The notes below the pieces were generated by a model. It was not told the DNA's origin. It was given only the letters and a program-made list of their open reading frames with translations, and did not search any database. DNA of 64,000 nucleotides from Puffinus mauretanicus (lineage: Eukaryota > Chordata > Aves > Procellariiformes > Procellariidae), in NCBI GenBank assembly GCA_023333565.1, contig JAJKFH010001548.1, positions 1,674,001-1,738,000 of the forward strand. Reading direction: 5' to 3'. A program made the position numbers and the translations under genes. The stretch's first letter is position 1; each line of letters opens with the position of its first letter. Shown here one piece after another: positions 48,693 through 60,545 of this stretch.

Positions 48693-51600
48693 AACTTGTG
48701 CATCTCTGTCCGGTTTATATACTGGTCTAGGAAAAGTGTTTATTTATGCAGGTTTCCTAAGAAAGATTGCAAGATTCCTAAGAAAGGTGAAGGCTGAATA
48801 CCAAGAAAAACCCACATGCTGAAGTAATTAAACTCAAGAATTGCAAAACCATTACTGTGTTTCTCGTACATTCTTTTTGTGTGTGTTCCTGTGTGTGCCA
48901 ATACTTCCCAAACCTGTTTACTGAATTTTCTAGAAAGGGGAGCAAGTACCCGTGAATCCTCTTACATTAATCAGAGGAGCAGAGGTATCCTCCGAGTAGT
49001 ACAAGAGGTCTATGTAAACACGAATCAAGTGAAGTGAATCCATGGGAAGTGAAAGGGAGAGTAAGATGAAAGACGGGAGGAGAACGATTAGGACAGAGTT
49101 AATAGGAAACTCTGGATGCCCTCAGCAGAACTGCCAAGGTGTAGGAACCATCTAATAATCTGGAGCAGACAATGTCTGTCTGTGCGAAAGTCCTGGAGGA
49201 TGAAATGGCATTCAGTTGGTAAGAGTCCGGAAGTTTTTGGGATACTCAGTTCCTCTGTTACCTGTTGAAAAAAAGATTAACAAAAGCTTTGCATTAGTAG
49301 TTATCTTTGTTCCCAGAGCTGGAGTATTTTCCTTCACAAGAGCACCCAATATATTCACTCACCTTCTCCCTCCCCGCCTCCATTTCTCCATCTCCCCCCA
49401 TTTCTATAATAAACAGACAAACTTTACATTTTAGCTTAAATCAGCAGTCGGTATATTTATGCATAGACACTTGCAATCTTCTCTTTCCTTTCCTTTAGAA
49501 GGAAGGTGTTAGCACCTTAAGATCATGTATCGTACAGGGTTAACTTCAATTCTCTAGACTACAGCTGTTAAGGTTGGTTATCAGACAGGTCTCCTGTATC
49601 TTCTAATACTTATCTATGCCTTCTTCCTTTAATGTTACTTCTATTCTGATTTTTAGATACATTCTGTTACTCATGCATTTGTTTAGAAAAGAAAAAACAT
49701 TACTGAAACCAACAATTCTATTCTAGAGCCATTGCCTTAGTTTCTGCCATGGTTTTTTGCCAGTAAGCTTCAACCATGGTCTGCAGTTCTCCCTGGGTGA
49801 TCTCACACAGAGAGAGTGTGAACGGTTGTCCAGGGTCCCTGTTGCTTGTTCATGACTCCTGGTCGCACACTGCGGAAGCCCAGCCTCAGCCTCCCGTCTG
49901 CCCATCGACGGCGGCTGCCCCCCCGGCCGGCACGGCAGCTCCCGGCTCGCTCATCAGCTCTTCTTGTGGGGTAGCCACGCCAGCTCTTCCCGAGTCTCGG
50001 GCTTTTGTGACTGCCTGCTCAGAACTTCCCAGCACTCTTTGGAAAGCGTGTTCATAACAACCAACTACAATGTAAATTCTGCTGGGCTTTTTTACCATCC
50101 TTTCCGTTTCCTTCCCGTTTCCTTTTGGACACAAGTTAATATTTCAGCCGGGACGGGACGCCCGGGTTACTCTTTCCCTCTTTGCCAACTCAGGGGCGGT
50201 CACCCAGCCCAAAGGCTGTGCCAGTGCCCCCGCGCCGGCGCGCGGGGCCAGGCACCGCCCTGTCCTTGCCTCATGTCCCTTCCCGAAAAGCCATTTCTCA
50301 CCAGGGCTCCGCCAGCTACGCCAGGTGTCGTGCACCAGTGCCAGTGTTCTTTAAGAACCCCAGTAAGAGAGGCCCTCAGCTCCATAAGGTGTTGACTAAA
50401 ACGACGTTTGCTGGAGATAACACGCGAAGGAAACAGGGACAGCGTAGATAATCCTAGCGTCGGGCGGAGCTCTGATCCGGGCATGGCACACCGTGCAGAG
50501 CCCTGCCGAGGTTAACCAGCACTGCAGGCTTTACAGTTTTTGTGGGATTCTCCTGGAAGTAAAGAACTCTATTCATCATTCCCGCTGCCAAGAAAAAGAA
50601 TGTTTATTTGAAAACGAGCTGCTCCGCTTCGCGATAAGGACAAGGACAGGGCAGTGGCGGCACCGCTGGGAGCCGCGGGCAGACTCCTCCCTTGGGCCGA
50701 GCCCGTCTGCAGCCACGTGGACCTGCGGCACCGCAGGGGCCGAAGGCCCAAGGGTGCGTGCAGCACGGCGGGCCGGTGCCATGGACCGCTAACCCCGACA
50801 CGCACAACAGCCTGCTGGTTAGGCGCATCTGCCTCTGCAACTTGATGCGTAACAGGTTTGTGTTACCCGTGACCACGGTTGCTTCACGATAATGCAAGCT
50901 TCCTTCCTCCCCCCGCATCAACGCGCACGGCTGCTGCTTCTACTTCTTCGTTTTGGTGTCCTGTGTCTGGGGAAGGAAAGGTGGCTTCTCCTTGACCTCC
51001 ATGTGCTGAGAATTTACAGAACTCGCCCAGGCATGGCAAGCACAGTGTGAGAAAGTCAAAAGTGCCCCTCACGTGCTCCTTTCATCATTATTTTTCATAC
51101 CGTTCCAGACTAGCCCTCGCGCACAGTCCACGTCAGCCTAGCCATCCATTTTTTATCTCATACTGCTGTGTGCTTGCTAACACAGAGCTTTCCAGAACAC
51201 AAGAAAAACTTACTTTGATCTCTCTCTCCTGGACTGCATGATGCCACCTCGTCCAGTCCATGCTCAAAATGTTGTGCCGTTTTGAAAAGTGCTGTCCGTG
51301 TTATCATAGTTCCCCAAAGCAGAAGCAAGAGATTGCTACCAAGGGTCATCTTAGCGTACAGGTGTCTGTACTTGCATCATACAAAGGACAAGAGATTTCT
51401 CCTGCCACTGTCCCCCCAACCAAAAAGGTAAAGAAAATATAAATAAATACATAAATATATACACATCTTTTTTTTTGTCAAGCAGTTTGAGTTTTAGCTT
51501 CCTGGTTGGTACATACCCTGCTAGTGGTAGGTTCCCTTGTGACTTAGTCCAAGTCAGTTTAGGCTTCTGCCCTCCTGTCCAGCCAGCCACGTTCCCCAGG

Positions 51601-52620
51601 AAGGAGTTTCATTAATTTGAACTTAACATGTTCTTTTCTCTTCGTCTTTTGAACCAAGAGGTATGTGAATGCTGCAATCCACGCAAGCTTTTCCTGCTTT
51701 GCCCCATCCCAGTGACTGCAGATTGGAGTTGCATCTCAGGGAAAATTTCTGACAGAGGAGTACAGGGCTACAAGGGAGGAGCATGAAAAATCAGGTCCAA
51801 AATCTCTTGAGATGCAGGTGCATATGGCCCTAATCCAGGTTCTTAATTGAATGCAATTAATCAATTCAACCAAGCAGCTAAATTGCTATGTGAGAAAAGA
51901 GGATCAATCTGTGATAGCGAGTGGGATGGTCAAACCAGGTGCCTGCAGCTCTTGGAAATTATTGTTTTCAGATTTGTATACCTAAACTTTCCATGTCTTA
52001 AATGGGATATAATGATATAGAAGAGAATATTTCAGTTGTGAGGGACCTATAATGATCATCTGTCTCACACTGGTAATGTAAAGATTTAGGGTGTTTCATG
52101 AATCTTAATTTAAAACACAGTGGTGAGCTCCATAGAAAAGCTGATGATAAGAAAATGAATAGTAAGGACCTTGGTTGTTTAGTCTTTAAGAGTACTCTCT
52201 CCAATCTTCTTGTATGTAACATGCCTGTTAAAATTTATTATTCAGAAAGCAATGCAAGGAGGAAAAGAGAAGAAATAGGTGTTTAGGAATAAAAAGAAAC
52301 AAAGGAAACCTTTTTTTTAAGTGGAATTAAAGAACAGAAGGGTAAAAAAGCATACTCAGCAAGAAATATGAAATAAAGTAGAAGCAATTCTTAAACTTTC
52401 CTCTCTTCACCCTCCCTTAGGACTTCTCTTCTGTCCACACCCCTGACAGTCATCACTGAGACACTTTTCTTCTGAAAAAGAGGAAGGAAAAACCATCAGT
52501 AGCTGTCGGGTTCTCGATGACAAAGTGAGCGAAGAAAGGGAAGTGCTCCTGATTTACCCTCTGACTTGGAGAGAGCAGGTCTGTCCTACTCGAGAGGGAG
52601 AAGCTGCAGCCCCGGGAAGG
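48693..52620. other. HSF3-VSIG4 intergenic region
   Basis: No gene identified. A CpG- and GC-rich patch (about 49.85-50.8 kb) interrupts AT-rich sequence. The right end (about 52.4-52.6 kb) should hold the VSIG4 promoter and 5' UTR; no TATA box or clear transcription start was recognised there. Confidence 0.5.
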
Positions 52621-52675
52621 ATGGGGATGCTGGTGAGAGCAGCCGTGCTGATGAGTCCTCTTCTCTTCTGCAACG
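52621..52675 (+). CDS. VSIG4: VSIG4 coding exon 1 (signal peptide)
   Basis: 55 bp encoding MGMLVRAAVLMSPLLFCNG, a short hydrophobic leader. Donor AACG|GTGAGT. The reading frame is open upstream, but the context at 52621 is good and the leader length fits the family. The 5' border of the exon is not determined. Confidence 0.85.
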
Positions 52676-55600
52676 GTGAGTCTATGGAAAGGCCTCCTGC
52701 TCGGGGCAGTTCCTTCCCTGGCACTGGTGTGTCTGCGTGTGTTTGTACAGGGGTGGTTCTGTTTCGGGAACAGAAATATGGCAAAAAGGCCGATGTCTTT
52801 GCGTGCTGCGGGCTCGGTGCTCAGTTGTTTCAAATCCAGTGGCTGCGGAGCGCAGCGGTGCATGAAGGCTATGGAAATGCTGCCGCGGACTTAGAGTACA
52901 AAGATCCCATATACTTTGTGATGGTTGTTTCACAGAGCACAGCGAGCAGCCCAGCACAAAGGGTCTGGGTGGTTCTTGTGTTCCCAGGAAAGGGGAGGTT
53001 TGGAAACTAGGAGAAAAAGGTAAAAAGAAGTGCCTTTGGAAGCATAGGTTTAGCCCTAAGAGTGACAAAAATGTACTGGGACAAAGGCAACAGACCTCAT
53101 TTTTATGGGAAAATTTAAAGAGTTTTAGACTTCTTTGATCCATTGCTTAAGTTGCTTAAATTCAGCTTAGTCTGAAAAGGCAGTGTCTTTCAGAAGAACG
53201 GATGAGCAGGGGAGGAGAGAAAACCATAAAAACTGTGGTTTGCTGTTAACGTGCGGTGCTTTCCAGGAAAGCCCCGAGGGTGAGGTCGGGTGGCGGGGGC
53301 AGATGCCAGCTGTGACCGGGGAGCTCTGCAACTCAGGCTTGAGACAAACTCCTTCCCTCAGGTCTAAGTCGTCCGCTAATTCTGATCCTGTGCTCTCCCT
53401 GGTGCTCACCTGCTTGCAGGTAAGCACCGGGCAGAGCGCGAGAGCCAAACTGCACACGTGGCCGCGTCAGTGCCCTGGCAATCAGCTGTCTCCCATCTGT
53501 CTTCCTCATGCCACGTTGCTTTTTTGTTAGCCCATCCCTGCCAGGCCACCCCTCATCGTCTACACCGACTGCCTGTGCTTTTGATTTGGTGGATTCCACT
53601 TGCTGATGCTCTCACCACCCCTTCATTACCCAGGAGCTGCCTTCACCGTGACTACTTCTTTTTTTAATTTTCTTTCTCCTTTCTTCCTGCAGCTTTTCTG
53701 GACCTGACTGGCCCCAATGAGATGGAAGGCGTATGGAAGGGACCTGCCACCTTGCCATGTGCCTACGTGCCTGTGAAGGGCTTTGTGCAGCAAACGCTCA
53801 CATGGACTGTGGTACACGACCAGAGCTCTGGCACTGTCTTTCGGAGGGATGGCTCTGGCGACCACGTCCTCCTGTCCGAGTACAGAGGCAGGGTCAGCGT
53901 CCAGAAGAACGCCCCAGGGAACGTGTCTCTCCACATCCTGAACCTGGAGGTCTCTGACAGGGGAACCTACACTTGCCAGGTCACCTGGAGAGCCAGCAAC
54001 AACAGCCTGATAGCAAAAGAGATCACCACTAAGGTGGAGGTTGTTAAAGGTAAACCCAAGAAGGAAGCTGCGCGGGAGTGGAAGGCTTGGCTCGGGAAGG
54101 CTTTTGGGAATGGAATAGACCGGGTAGGCAGTGGCCACCCGCTTCTGATGCAGGACAGTTTTGCTGAGCAGTGTCAGACCCTGGCGAGAAGCAGCAAATA
54201 GGTCAGAGAGAGGAATTCTGCCCGCGATACTGCAGTTCTGGGGCTGGGGGAGGATTTGTGGCCTCTCGCTCACCAATTTGTCCCTGGCTCTACCTGTATC
54301 CGATGGCTGAATGTTTCCAAGGGACACGCACCAGAGGGGAAGTCCCTGGGATGTTGCATTGCTTTTCTTTGACCAAACTTCATCAGCACGTGCCCGATCC
54401 CCCTTTGCCTGGGCAGTGGTGATTTATGGAGGACCAGAGATGGCATCAACCCAGCAGAGCAGGCCTTCGTGTAGGAGGTGCAATGGGTGGCATAGCTGGT
54501 ACGGGCACAGCCAAGGCAAGCGTCACCTGCGCAGAGAGGTGACGTGAGCGCGGTGCCCCTCCTCCTCCTGGGAAAGCACTGAAAGCCAGAGCAAGAACTG
54601 CCATGGCGGGGGGGAGCTTCCCCACCGCAACAGGACCAGCGTGACCCGGGCCCCATCTGCTTTGTCTTCCAGTTGCTGCGACCAAGCCCGTCATCAGGGC
54701 CGGCGAGCTGGGGCTGACGGTCCCGGCAGGAGCCAGGACCAGCCTGACCTGTGTGGCCAGCGGGTCCCCCCCCATCAGCTACCGCTGGTTCCGGAGCACC
54801 CCGGGAGGGAAAGCCCTGCTCCTGAGCAGCCAGGCCGAGCTGGCGTGGGACAGCCTGCAGCCCTCCGACAGCGGGAAGTACTACTGCGAGGCAGAAAACA
54901 GGGTTGGGGCCGGGGCGGTGCAGCAGAGCGACGCCGTCGAGCTGGCGGTGAGAGGTGAGTCCCCAGAGCCACAGCTGGATGGAAAACATCTGGAGTCCTT
55001 CCGAACTGGAAAGGAACAACGTTCCTACTTCCCTTCCCTGAAAGAAGAAAACGCAAAAAGCCTTGCCCTTCTGCACTCTGAAGCAGTTCTCGTCCCTGGC
55101 TCTTGCTTTCTGTCCTTTTTTATTTCCTATATTCAATTTCCCTCCTCCTCTTTAGAGGAACTGCTCTTTTCTGATGCAAAAATGCTTCTGTGTTTAAAAC
55201 GCTTATATTTATTCCTCTCTGGCTTTTTTGAAATTCTTGCCTACCGCGTGTTACTAAAGCAAAAGCAGAGCAAGCTTAGACGAGGAATCAGGACTTCATT
55301 TTGAGTATCAGGAACATATGAGTGGTAATTCAGTAGGGGAAAAAATCAAAACGGCCTCTGTTCCTTACGATACACTACGTGTTTCAGGAAAACACAGTGC
55401 ACTTCACACACACTGTGCTCTGATGTATCCAGGCTCTGCAAGAAGGTGCACGACGGATGCCTTGTGGAAGACTTGCTGCTTTCCTTGGCTGGTAACTCGG
55501 TCATCAGAGCGGTGAAGCCTGTGATCGCAGAGCCAAGCACAGGTACCGCACAGTGACCTTTGAAAGAGGCAAAGCCTGCCGAGCACCCAGCGGAAACCAA

Positions 55601-58600
55601 GGTTACGGCTGAAACAACGTGTTGATCTTCATAGCAGTTGCACGTAGGAGTGTACAGCAAGGGAACAGGAGTAAACGATGGCCACGCTTGTTAATGCTGC
55701 TAGCACGCAGTCGCCCACCTTCCTCTGGACGGTGGCTGGTTCTCGTTGTCTTATCCCACCAGTGGAGAAGTTCTGTATTGCAGCAGCATCACAAACATGG
55801 CCAAACTGCTGCGTGAGCCTCTCTCTCCTTCGCCTTGCAGATCCGCCCACGACAGCAGTGACCTCTCAGAGGGATGTGGGGTCCTCGGGGAGAGACCACC
55901 CAACCACAGGTCTGGGTAACAGCAGTTATGGCTGGCAGCAAGGACGAGGAGTCAGGGGGAGGGTTTGATGCAGCGCTGAGCTGTGGATTTTGTTGCTGGG
56001 GAATACAGTCTTGACAATATTATGCTTTAGTCCATACGCCTCAGTTCTTAATTCAGACGTTTCTGAACGTAGAACATCCTCCTCTCCTTAGTCTCCAGTC
56101 CGCAGAGGGCTTTTCGCTTGCTGTTAGGGAGGTTGTGTCTCTGTATGAGACACTCCGTATGTCTCTTAGGGCTGCTAGAAATACCATTTCCTAACTTGTA
56201 GACCATATAGGATGTTCTGGGTTCTGTTCTTTTTTAAAGGGCTTTTTTGCTTGTTTTCTGGTCTTGAATGAAAGCCGCTGAAGTGGGAGGCAGAGCTAAT
56301 ATCTCTAGTGGCAGGTAAAAGTGAGGCAAAAGCTGCTTCAGACCTGACTGGAAACAGTCTACCTTACCAAGGACAGTTGTTCTGAGGGAGGGCTTGTGAT
56401 TTCCAGTTCGTTTTGTGGGATGTGGGAACTCAGACCTGGGCTAGAAAAGGTCTGCTTGTGGAAACTTTGTATTTTGGGGTTATGTTTCATTGGAATTTAT
56501 AGTGCCCCACCAATCACACAGCAGGTTGTGGGAGTCGGCATCAGTGACCAGAAGCTAAGGGAAGATGTTGAGAATTGTTGACTATTCTTACAGAAAAAAA
56601 ACAAACAAACAAACAGAACTGGTGTTCAGAAGTACCTCAGTAATCTCTTGGACTCCATAGGGCTCCACCACTATTATAGATGTGTGTGTATAGACATACA
56701 TACATATATATAGTTTGTGTATACATAGTATATATAGTGTATATATACTACATATAGTATCTATCCAGTGTGTATATATAGTACTATATATATTCTCTCT
56801 ATATTATAGTGTATATATAGTACTAATTTCTAGAGTTTGCCTATTTTCACTGCCTTGTAAAGGTGATGGAGACGTTCTCTTCCAGTCCCACAGCTATAAT
56901 CCTGGATCTCCTGGTGCTAAAATGAGGATTGGAAATGCACTGTGAGCCTCTCACTCCTGTTTGTTTTGCAGATCTGCCCATAACAGTAGTGACTCCTGAG
57001 AATGGTGTGGGATATCCAGAAAAGAATTATACAACTCAGAGTAAGTGGAGAGCAAAACAAAGCTAAGAACAAGATTAGGGACCCAAACCAGCCGCTCAGT
57101 AGTCAGCACCTTCAGCCTCAAAAATTAGTGTTCTGCCTTTTGGCTGCAAATTGTTCTCAAGGGACCTAGATGACTCATGGTGACTCTTTAAAAGACTCTG
57201 ATGTTTTTATGGGGAAAAAAAAGCTTTTGTAGTTGGAGCATAACAGAGTTGCTGCTGTGTTCCCAAACAATAGTCCATTTTGGTCTTTTCTTTGAGTGTC
57301 AAAGCTGGAACAGCAGCAAAGCCTTAGCGTACAACCCAAGCAGATCTTCTATACCTCCTCTAGCTTTGCAGTACTGTGGTAGGTTTAGGTTTAAACATGT
57401 TCCAAACGCAACTGAACAGCATCCTTGAATGAAAAGCTGAGACCCTTTACTTCCCGACGTGTAGTGCAACTGTTCTGCCCAGCTCACAGCCTCAGTCAGT
57501 CTCAGCATTAAGAGACTCTGCCGGTGGTCTTTACGGCCGCAGCCTCTCAGCGAGATGTATGCACAATGAGTCTGGCTGGCTCACCCAAACGCACGTGAGC
57601 CAGGTGCTGTTGGGACGGGGACGAGCAGGGACATACACGTGCAGTACAACCCCGCGTGCCCGCGACGGGGCTGGCTGCTGTTGTCCTGGGGAGGTGGTCA
57701 GCATCATGTAACTGCTGCGGCTATTGCGACCCAGGAGGGCTTCTCTGTTTGTATTGCTCTAGATTTGCAGAGGACTCACCTGTCCCTGTATCTGGTCATC
57801 CTGATTGCTGTGGTTTGCGGCGCTGTGGTTTTCCTTGTCGTCTTTCTTATCATTTGCATTAGAAAGCCCAAAGACGGTGAGTAGAATGTTCTGGAAAATT
57901 TGAATGTGTTGTGCATGCCCAGCTTGGTTTTACCTTTGAGGCTTTTTGGGGATGGGGCTGGTACTGCGCTCGCAGCTACTGGTAGCAGCAATGGCACCTG
58001 CATCACACAGGCAGTCGATCAAAATGTGCATGGATCAGAATAGCTGGTGGAAGATCTAAAGAGGTAGAGAAGCCCCTTTTCCCCAGGGAAAACCCGTGGC
58101 AGCACTCGGGGAGGGCCTGCCAGGCGCCGGCCGGAGAGGACGCCCGGCGCGCAGCCACCGCCCGCTGCCCCCGCCCGCCCCCGCCCCGTCCCCCGCCGCG
58201 GGCAGGGGCTGGCACGGTGGGGCGGCAGCCTCTGCAGCGCTCGTCCCCACGCTGGCCCGGGGGAACCTTGGTCCCTGCCCCCCGGCCGTCCCACGGTGCT
58301 CAGCTTCGCCGCCGCTCTGCCACGGCTGCTGCGGGACGGTTGTTCCCCTCTGGTCCTCACGGACATCCCGTGGCCTCAGATGTACATCCTCGGCGGAGTG
58401 CGTTGATCAGATCTTCCAAGGTATCTGGTAGCAAGTTAATCTTGTCCTGCTACTTCAAAACACCCGTTTGCACCAGCTGCTGTTTAACACTTCCCTTAGT
58501 GCCTGGAGGAAAAGAGGTCATCGTTAATTCTCCCTATTCAGTACGAATTCATTTCCTTTCCAGTCTTCAGACGTAGGATATATTTACTGAATGCTTCTTT

Positions 58601-60545
58601 TCTGCACTAATACTAGAAAACTCCTGCCCAAATGCTTTCTTGGAGTCCCCTTTCTCACTAATAGCACTCAGCAGTGTGCAGAGAACACACTGGGGGTTTT
58701 TAATACTGATGGCCATAGTTTTCTCTTTGTCCGTTTGTTTCTTTAATTACCTTTCTACAGCTCTGTGCTACCAATTAATAATAATTATTATCAAATACTC
58801 CTTTTGCCTTTTTTCTTTTTTCTTTTTTTTTTAAAGGAATCCAGAATAACCTCTTTCTAAATTGTTCTTTATTGAAATTCTAATGAATATGAAAATTGTG
58901 GGAACTGGGAACTTCTAGTTTCTAAACTCAACTTTACCTTTGACCTTGGGCCCAGTTATTTTGATCCAGTTGTGCTACAGCTGGGATGTGGGTTGTTTTC
59001 ATTTTCTTGGACTGAATCCTAGGAATTGGAGTCATGACCCATCACCCACTTAATGTGATCTCTAAGGTTCCTATTTTTATTCTGTCTTCAGAGGTCACTT
59101 TCTTATATCAAGAAAAGACATAGTAGAAATTCTTTTTGAGAATATAAATGCAAATTATTGACACACATTTCTGATTATTCTTTTCCAGCTCAAGTCTATG
59201 AAGTAAAATTGTGAGTATAACCCTTTATCTAGCATATTGATGAGTCTTTGGGGACTGCATCAGAGCAGAAAAAAAAAAGGTGCTACTTAGCTGTCAAGAT
59301 GAAAAGCCTCTGAAGCAGTATGGATGAAGCGGTTCAAAGTTAGCTCAGTAGTACATTGTACTGATGATCTGTGGGATTTCCACATCAACACATAATGTAG
59401 GAAGAAAGATCTTTTCCTTTGCAGTATTAGAATCATAAAAATGAGCAAGAGCTGTTTATTAACTCCTCAGCCCAATGAGGCCTATTGAAGATCATTGCCA
59501 AGGATAAATTCCCAGTGTTTTTTCAAATGCAAAGAACAGGAATTCCTCTTCTAGAGAGCTAAGGCTCCTGATGCACAGATTATACTCTGATTTATCCCTG
59601 AAATATCCTTGGCTGAACTTGCCTCTTTTAATCATAGCTGTGGCAGGAAGTTATAGCTATTTCTAAACTCAGGTTTCAGCATCCTGATCTACTTGTAACC
59701 TGTGGAAGCTATACTGAAAAGCCTAATAATCCAGTCAAAACATACAAGGAGAACCACTTATCTGGATATAAATTAAAGTGCTGATGACTTGAGTGCCATG
59801 GTAGAACGTGCTGGCGGCATTTGCCCAGGTGCTGTGCTTCCCAAGCCGTTTATAAAGCAACATGTTAAGTAACAGTTGAAGCCTGAGCAACTGAACAAAT
59901 GGTGTGTTGGCATTTCTCCTCAGAGGATTTACCTTCGTTTTAAAGATATTAGATCATAAGCCACACGGTGGATGTGGGCTGCATTCAGTTCACCATTCAC
60001 CATTCCCTCACCACTTTTTAAAATATATATATATATTTATCTTGCAAAGAGCAGTTGTCTGGTTGTGCCATTCCAAGAAATGTTGGTAATCCTTGTGTTG
60101 CTTACATACCTTTTGCTGCCTCTGAAACTCTCCCTAGATTGGAGGCAATGCTGCTGTAATGTCCAAGGTTCTCCTGCCACCCAAAGCAAAGGACAAGGTT
60201 CTCTCCTTCAGACACTGTCATAATCCAATAGCCCAGGTTTACATAGGTTTGAATCAGACCACAATCTTGCTCAAAATCTTGATGGTTGGGAGATACTTTG
60301 TCTACTCTGGTTGCAACTCTTCTTTCATATTTTATTTTTATTTCAGCCATAACTCGAGAGCAGCAACTCCTTCAAGGTGTGAAAGTACGGGTCATTATGA
60401 GGAACCCATCTCCTCCACTGAAAACAACTATGTGATGGAGCCCATGAAAAACAAAAGATCTGAAGAAATAAATACGAAAAACAATGAATATGACTGTGTC
60501 GGAAACACACAGGAATCTGAATATGAAGTAGGGGACACTGTATGA
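52621..60545 (+). CDS. VSIG4: VSIG4 (CRIg), Ig-family complement receptor (8 coding exons)
   Basis: In mammals VSIG4 is a macrophage receptor for C3b/iC3b and a negative regulator of T cells. Eight exons join in phase into 388 residues; the human protein is 399. Order: signal peptide (1-19), V-type Ig domain (about 25-137; Cys41, Trp56, Cys113 with DRGTYTC), C2-type Ig domain (138-231; Cys164, SGSPPISYRW, DSGKYYC with Cys209), a Thr/Pro stalk made of two 69-bp exons (232-277), a transmembrane helix (about 286-310) and a tail rich in Tyr (VYEV, HYEEP, NYVME, EYDCV, EYEVG). None of these fits a canonical ITIM. Start ATG 52621 has A at -3 and G at +4. Position beside HSF3 and HEPH matches mammals. 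Other V-set/C2-set proteins are the alternative, but the SGSPPISY segment and synteny support VSIG4. Confidence 0.92.
53693..54049 (+). CDS. VSIG4: VSIG4 coding exon 2 (V-type Ig domain)
   Basis: 357 bp, residues 19-137, one whole Ig domain in one exon with phase 1 borders. It encodes WKGPATLPCAYVP, SGDHVLLSEYRGRVSV and DRGTYTCQVTW. Acceptor CCTGCAG, donor AAAG|GTAAAC. Confidence 0.95.
54673..54954 (+). CDS. VSIG4: VSIG4 coding exon 3 (C2-type Ig domain)
   Basis: 282 bp, residues 138-231. It encodes KPVIRAGELGLTVPAGA, LTCVASGSPPISYRWFRS and DSGKYYCEAENRVGAG. Acceptor TTCCAG, donor AGAG|GTGAGT. GC-rich, so antisense frames are long here. Confidence 0.95.
55841..55909 (+). CDS. VSIG4: VSIG4 coding exon 4 (stalk repeat 1)
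   Basis: 69 bp with phase 1 borders encoding PPTTAVTSQRDVGSSGRDHP. Closely similar in length and sequence to the next stalk exon, pointing to tandem exon duplication. Acceptor CTTGCAG, donor ACAG|GTCTGG. Confidence 0.8.
56680..56825. repeat. TA/GTATA-rich microsatellite-like tract in VSIG4 intron 4
   Basis: About 145 bp dominated by TATATA, GTATA and TATAGT units with imperfect palindromes. It ends about 150 bp before stalk exon 5. Confidence 0.85.
56972..57040 (+). CDS. VSIG4: VSIG4 coding exon 5 (stalk repeat 2)
   Basis: 69 bp with phase 1 borders encoding LPITVVTPENGVGYPEKNYT. Aligns with exon 4 (ATC-GCC-A--ACAG-AGTGAC start). Acceptor TTTTGCAG, donor CAGA|GTAAGT. Either copy can be skipped without breaking the frame. 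Confidence 0.8.
57763..57876 (+). CDS. VSIG4: VSIG4 coding exon 6 (transmembrane helix)
   Basis: 114 bp encoding HLSLYLVILIAVVCGAVVFL and VVFLIICIRKPKD, a single hydrophobic helix followed by a basic stop-transfer. Acceptor GCTCTAG, donor GACG|GTGAGT. Confidence 0.92.
59189..59210 (+). CDS. VSIG4: VSIG4 coding exon 7, 22-bp microexon in the tail
   Basis: 22 bp encoding AQVYEVK. It has acceptor TTTTCCAG and donor AATT|GTGAGT, and its phases (1 and 2) link exon 6 to exon 8 exactly. VYEV resembles the juxtamembrane VYEA of the human protein. Inferred from phase; too short to see otherwise. Confidence 0.75.
60017..60038. repeat. Short (TA)n tract
   Basis: AAAATATATATATATATTTA run in the last VSIG4 intron. 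Confidence 0.8.
60347..60545 (+). CDS. VSIG4: VSIG4 coding exon 8 (cytoplasmic tail, stop)
   Basis: 199 bp, residues 323-388. It encodes HNSRAATPSRCESTGHYEEP, ENNYVMEPMKNKRSEE and EYDCVGNTQESEYEVGDTV, then TGA at 60543-60545. Acceptor ATTTCAG. Confidence 0.88.

Noticed and set aside
49886..50134. Resemblance of VVGCYEH to the start of the WD-repeat protein PAK1IP1
   Set aside because: Similarity stops after about six residues and no WD repeats follow.
52025..52065. Possible third CR1 fragment (GTGAGGGACCTATAATGATC)
   Set aside because: Only a short match to the CR1 consensus and no octamer tail; too weak to list.
53626..54327. 233-residue minus-strand open frame
   Set aside because: Antisense of the VSIG4 V-type Ig exon.
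54270..55136. 288-residue minus-strand open frame
   Set aside because: Antisense of the GC-rich VSIG4 C2-type Ig exon; composition explains the length.
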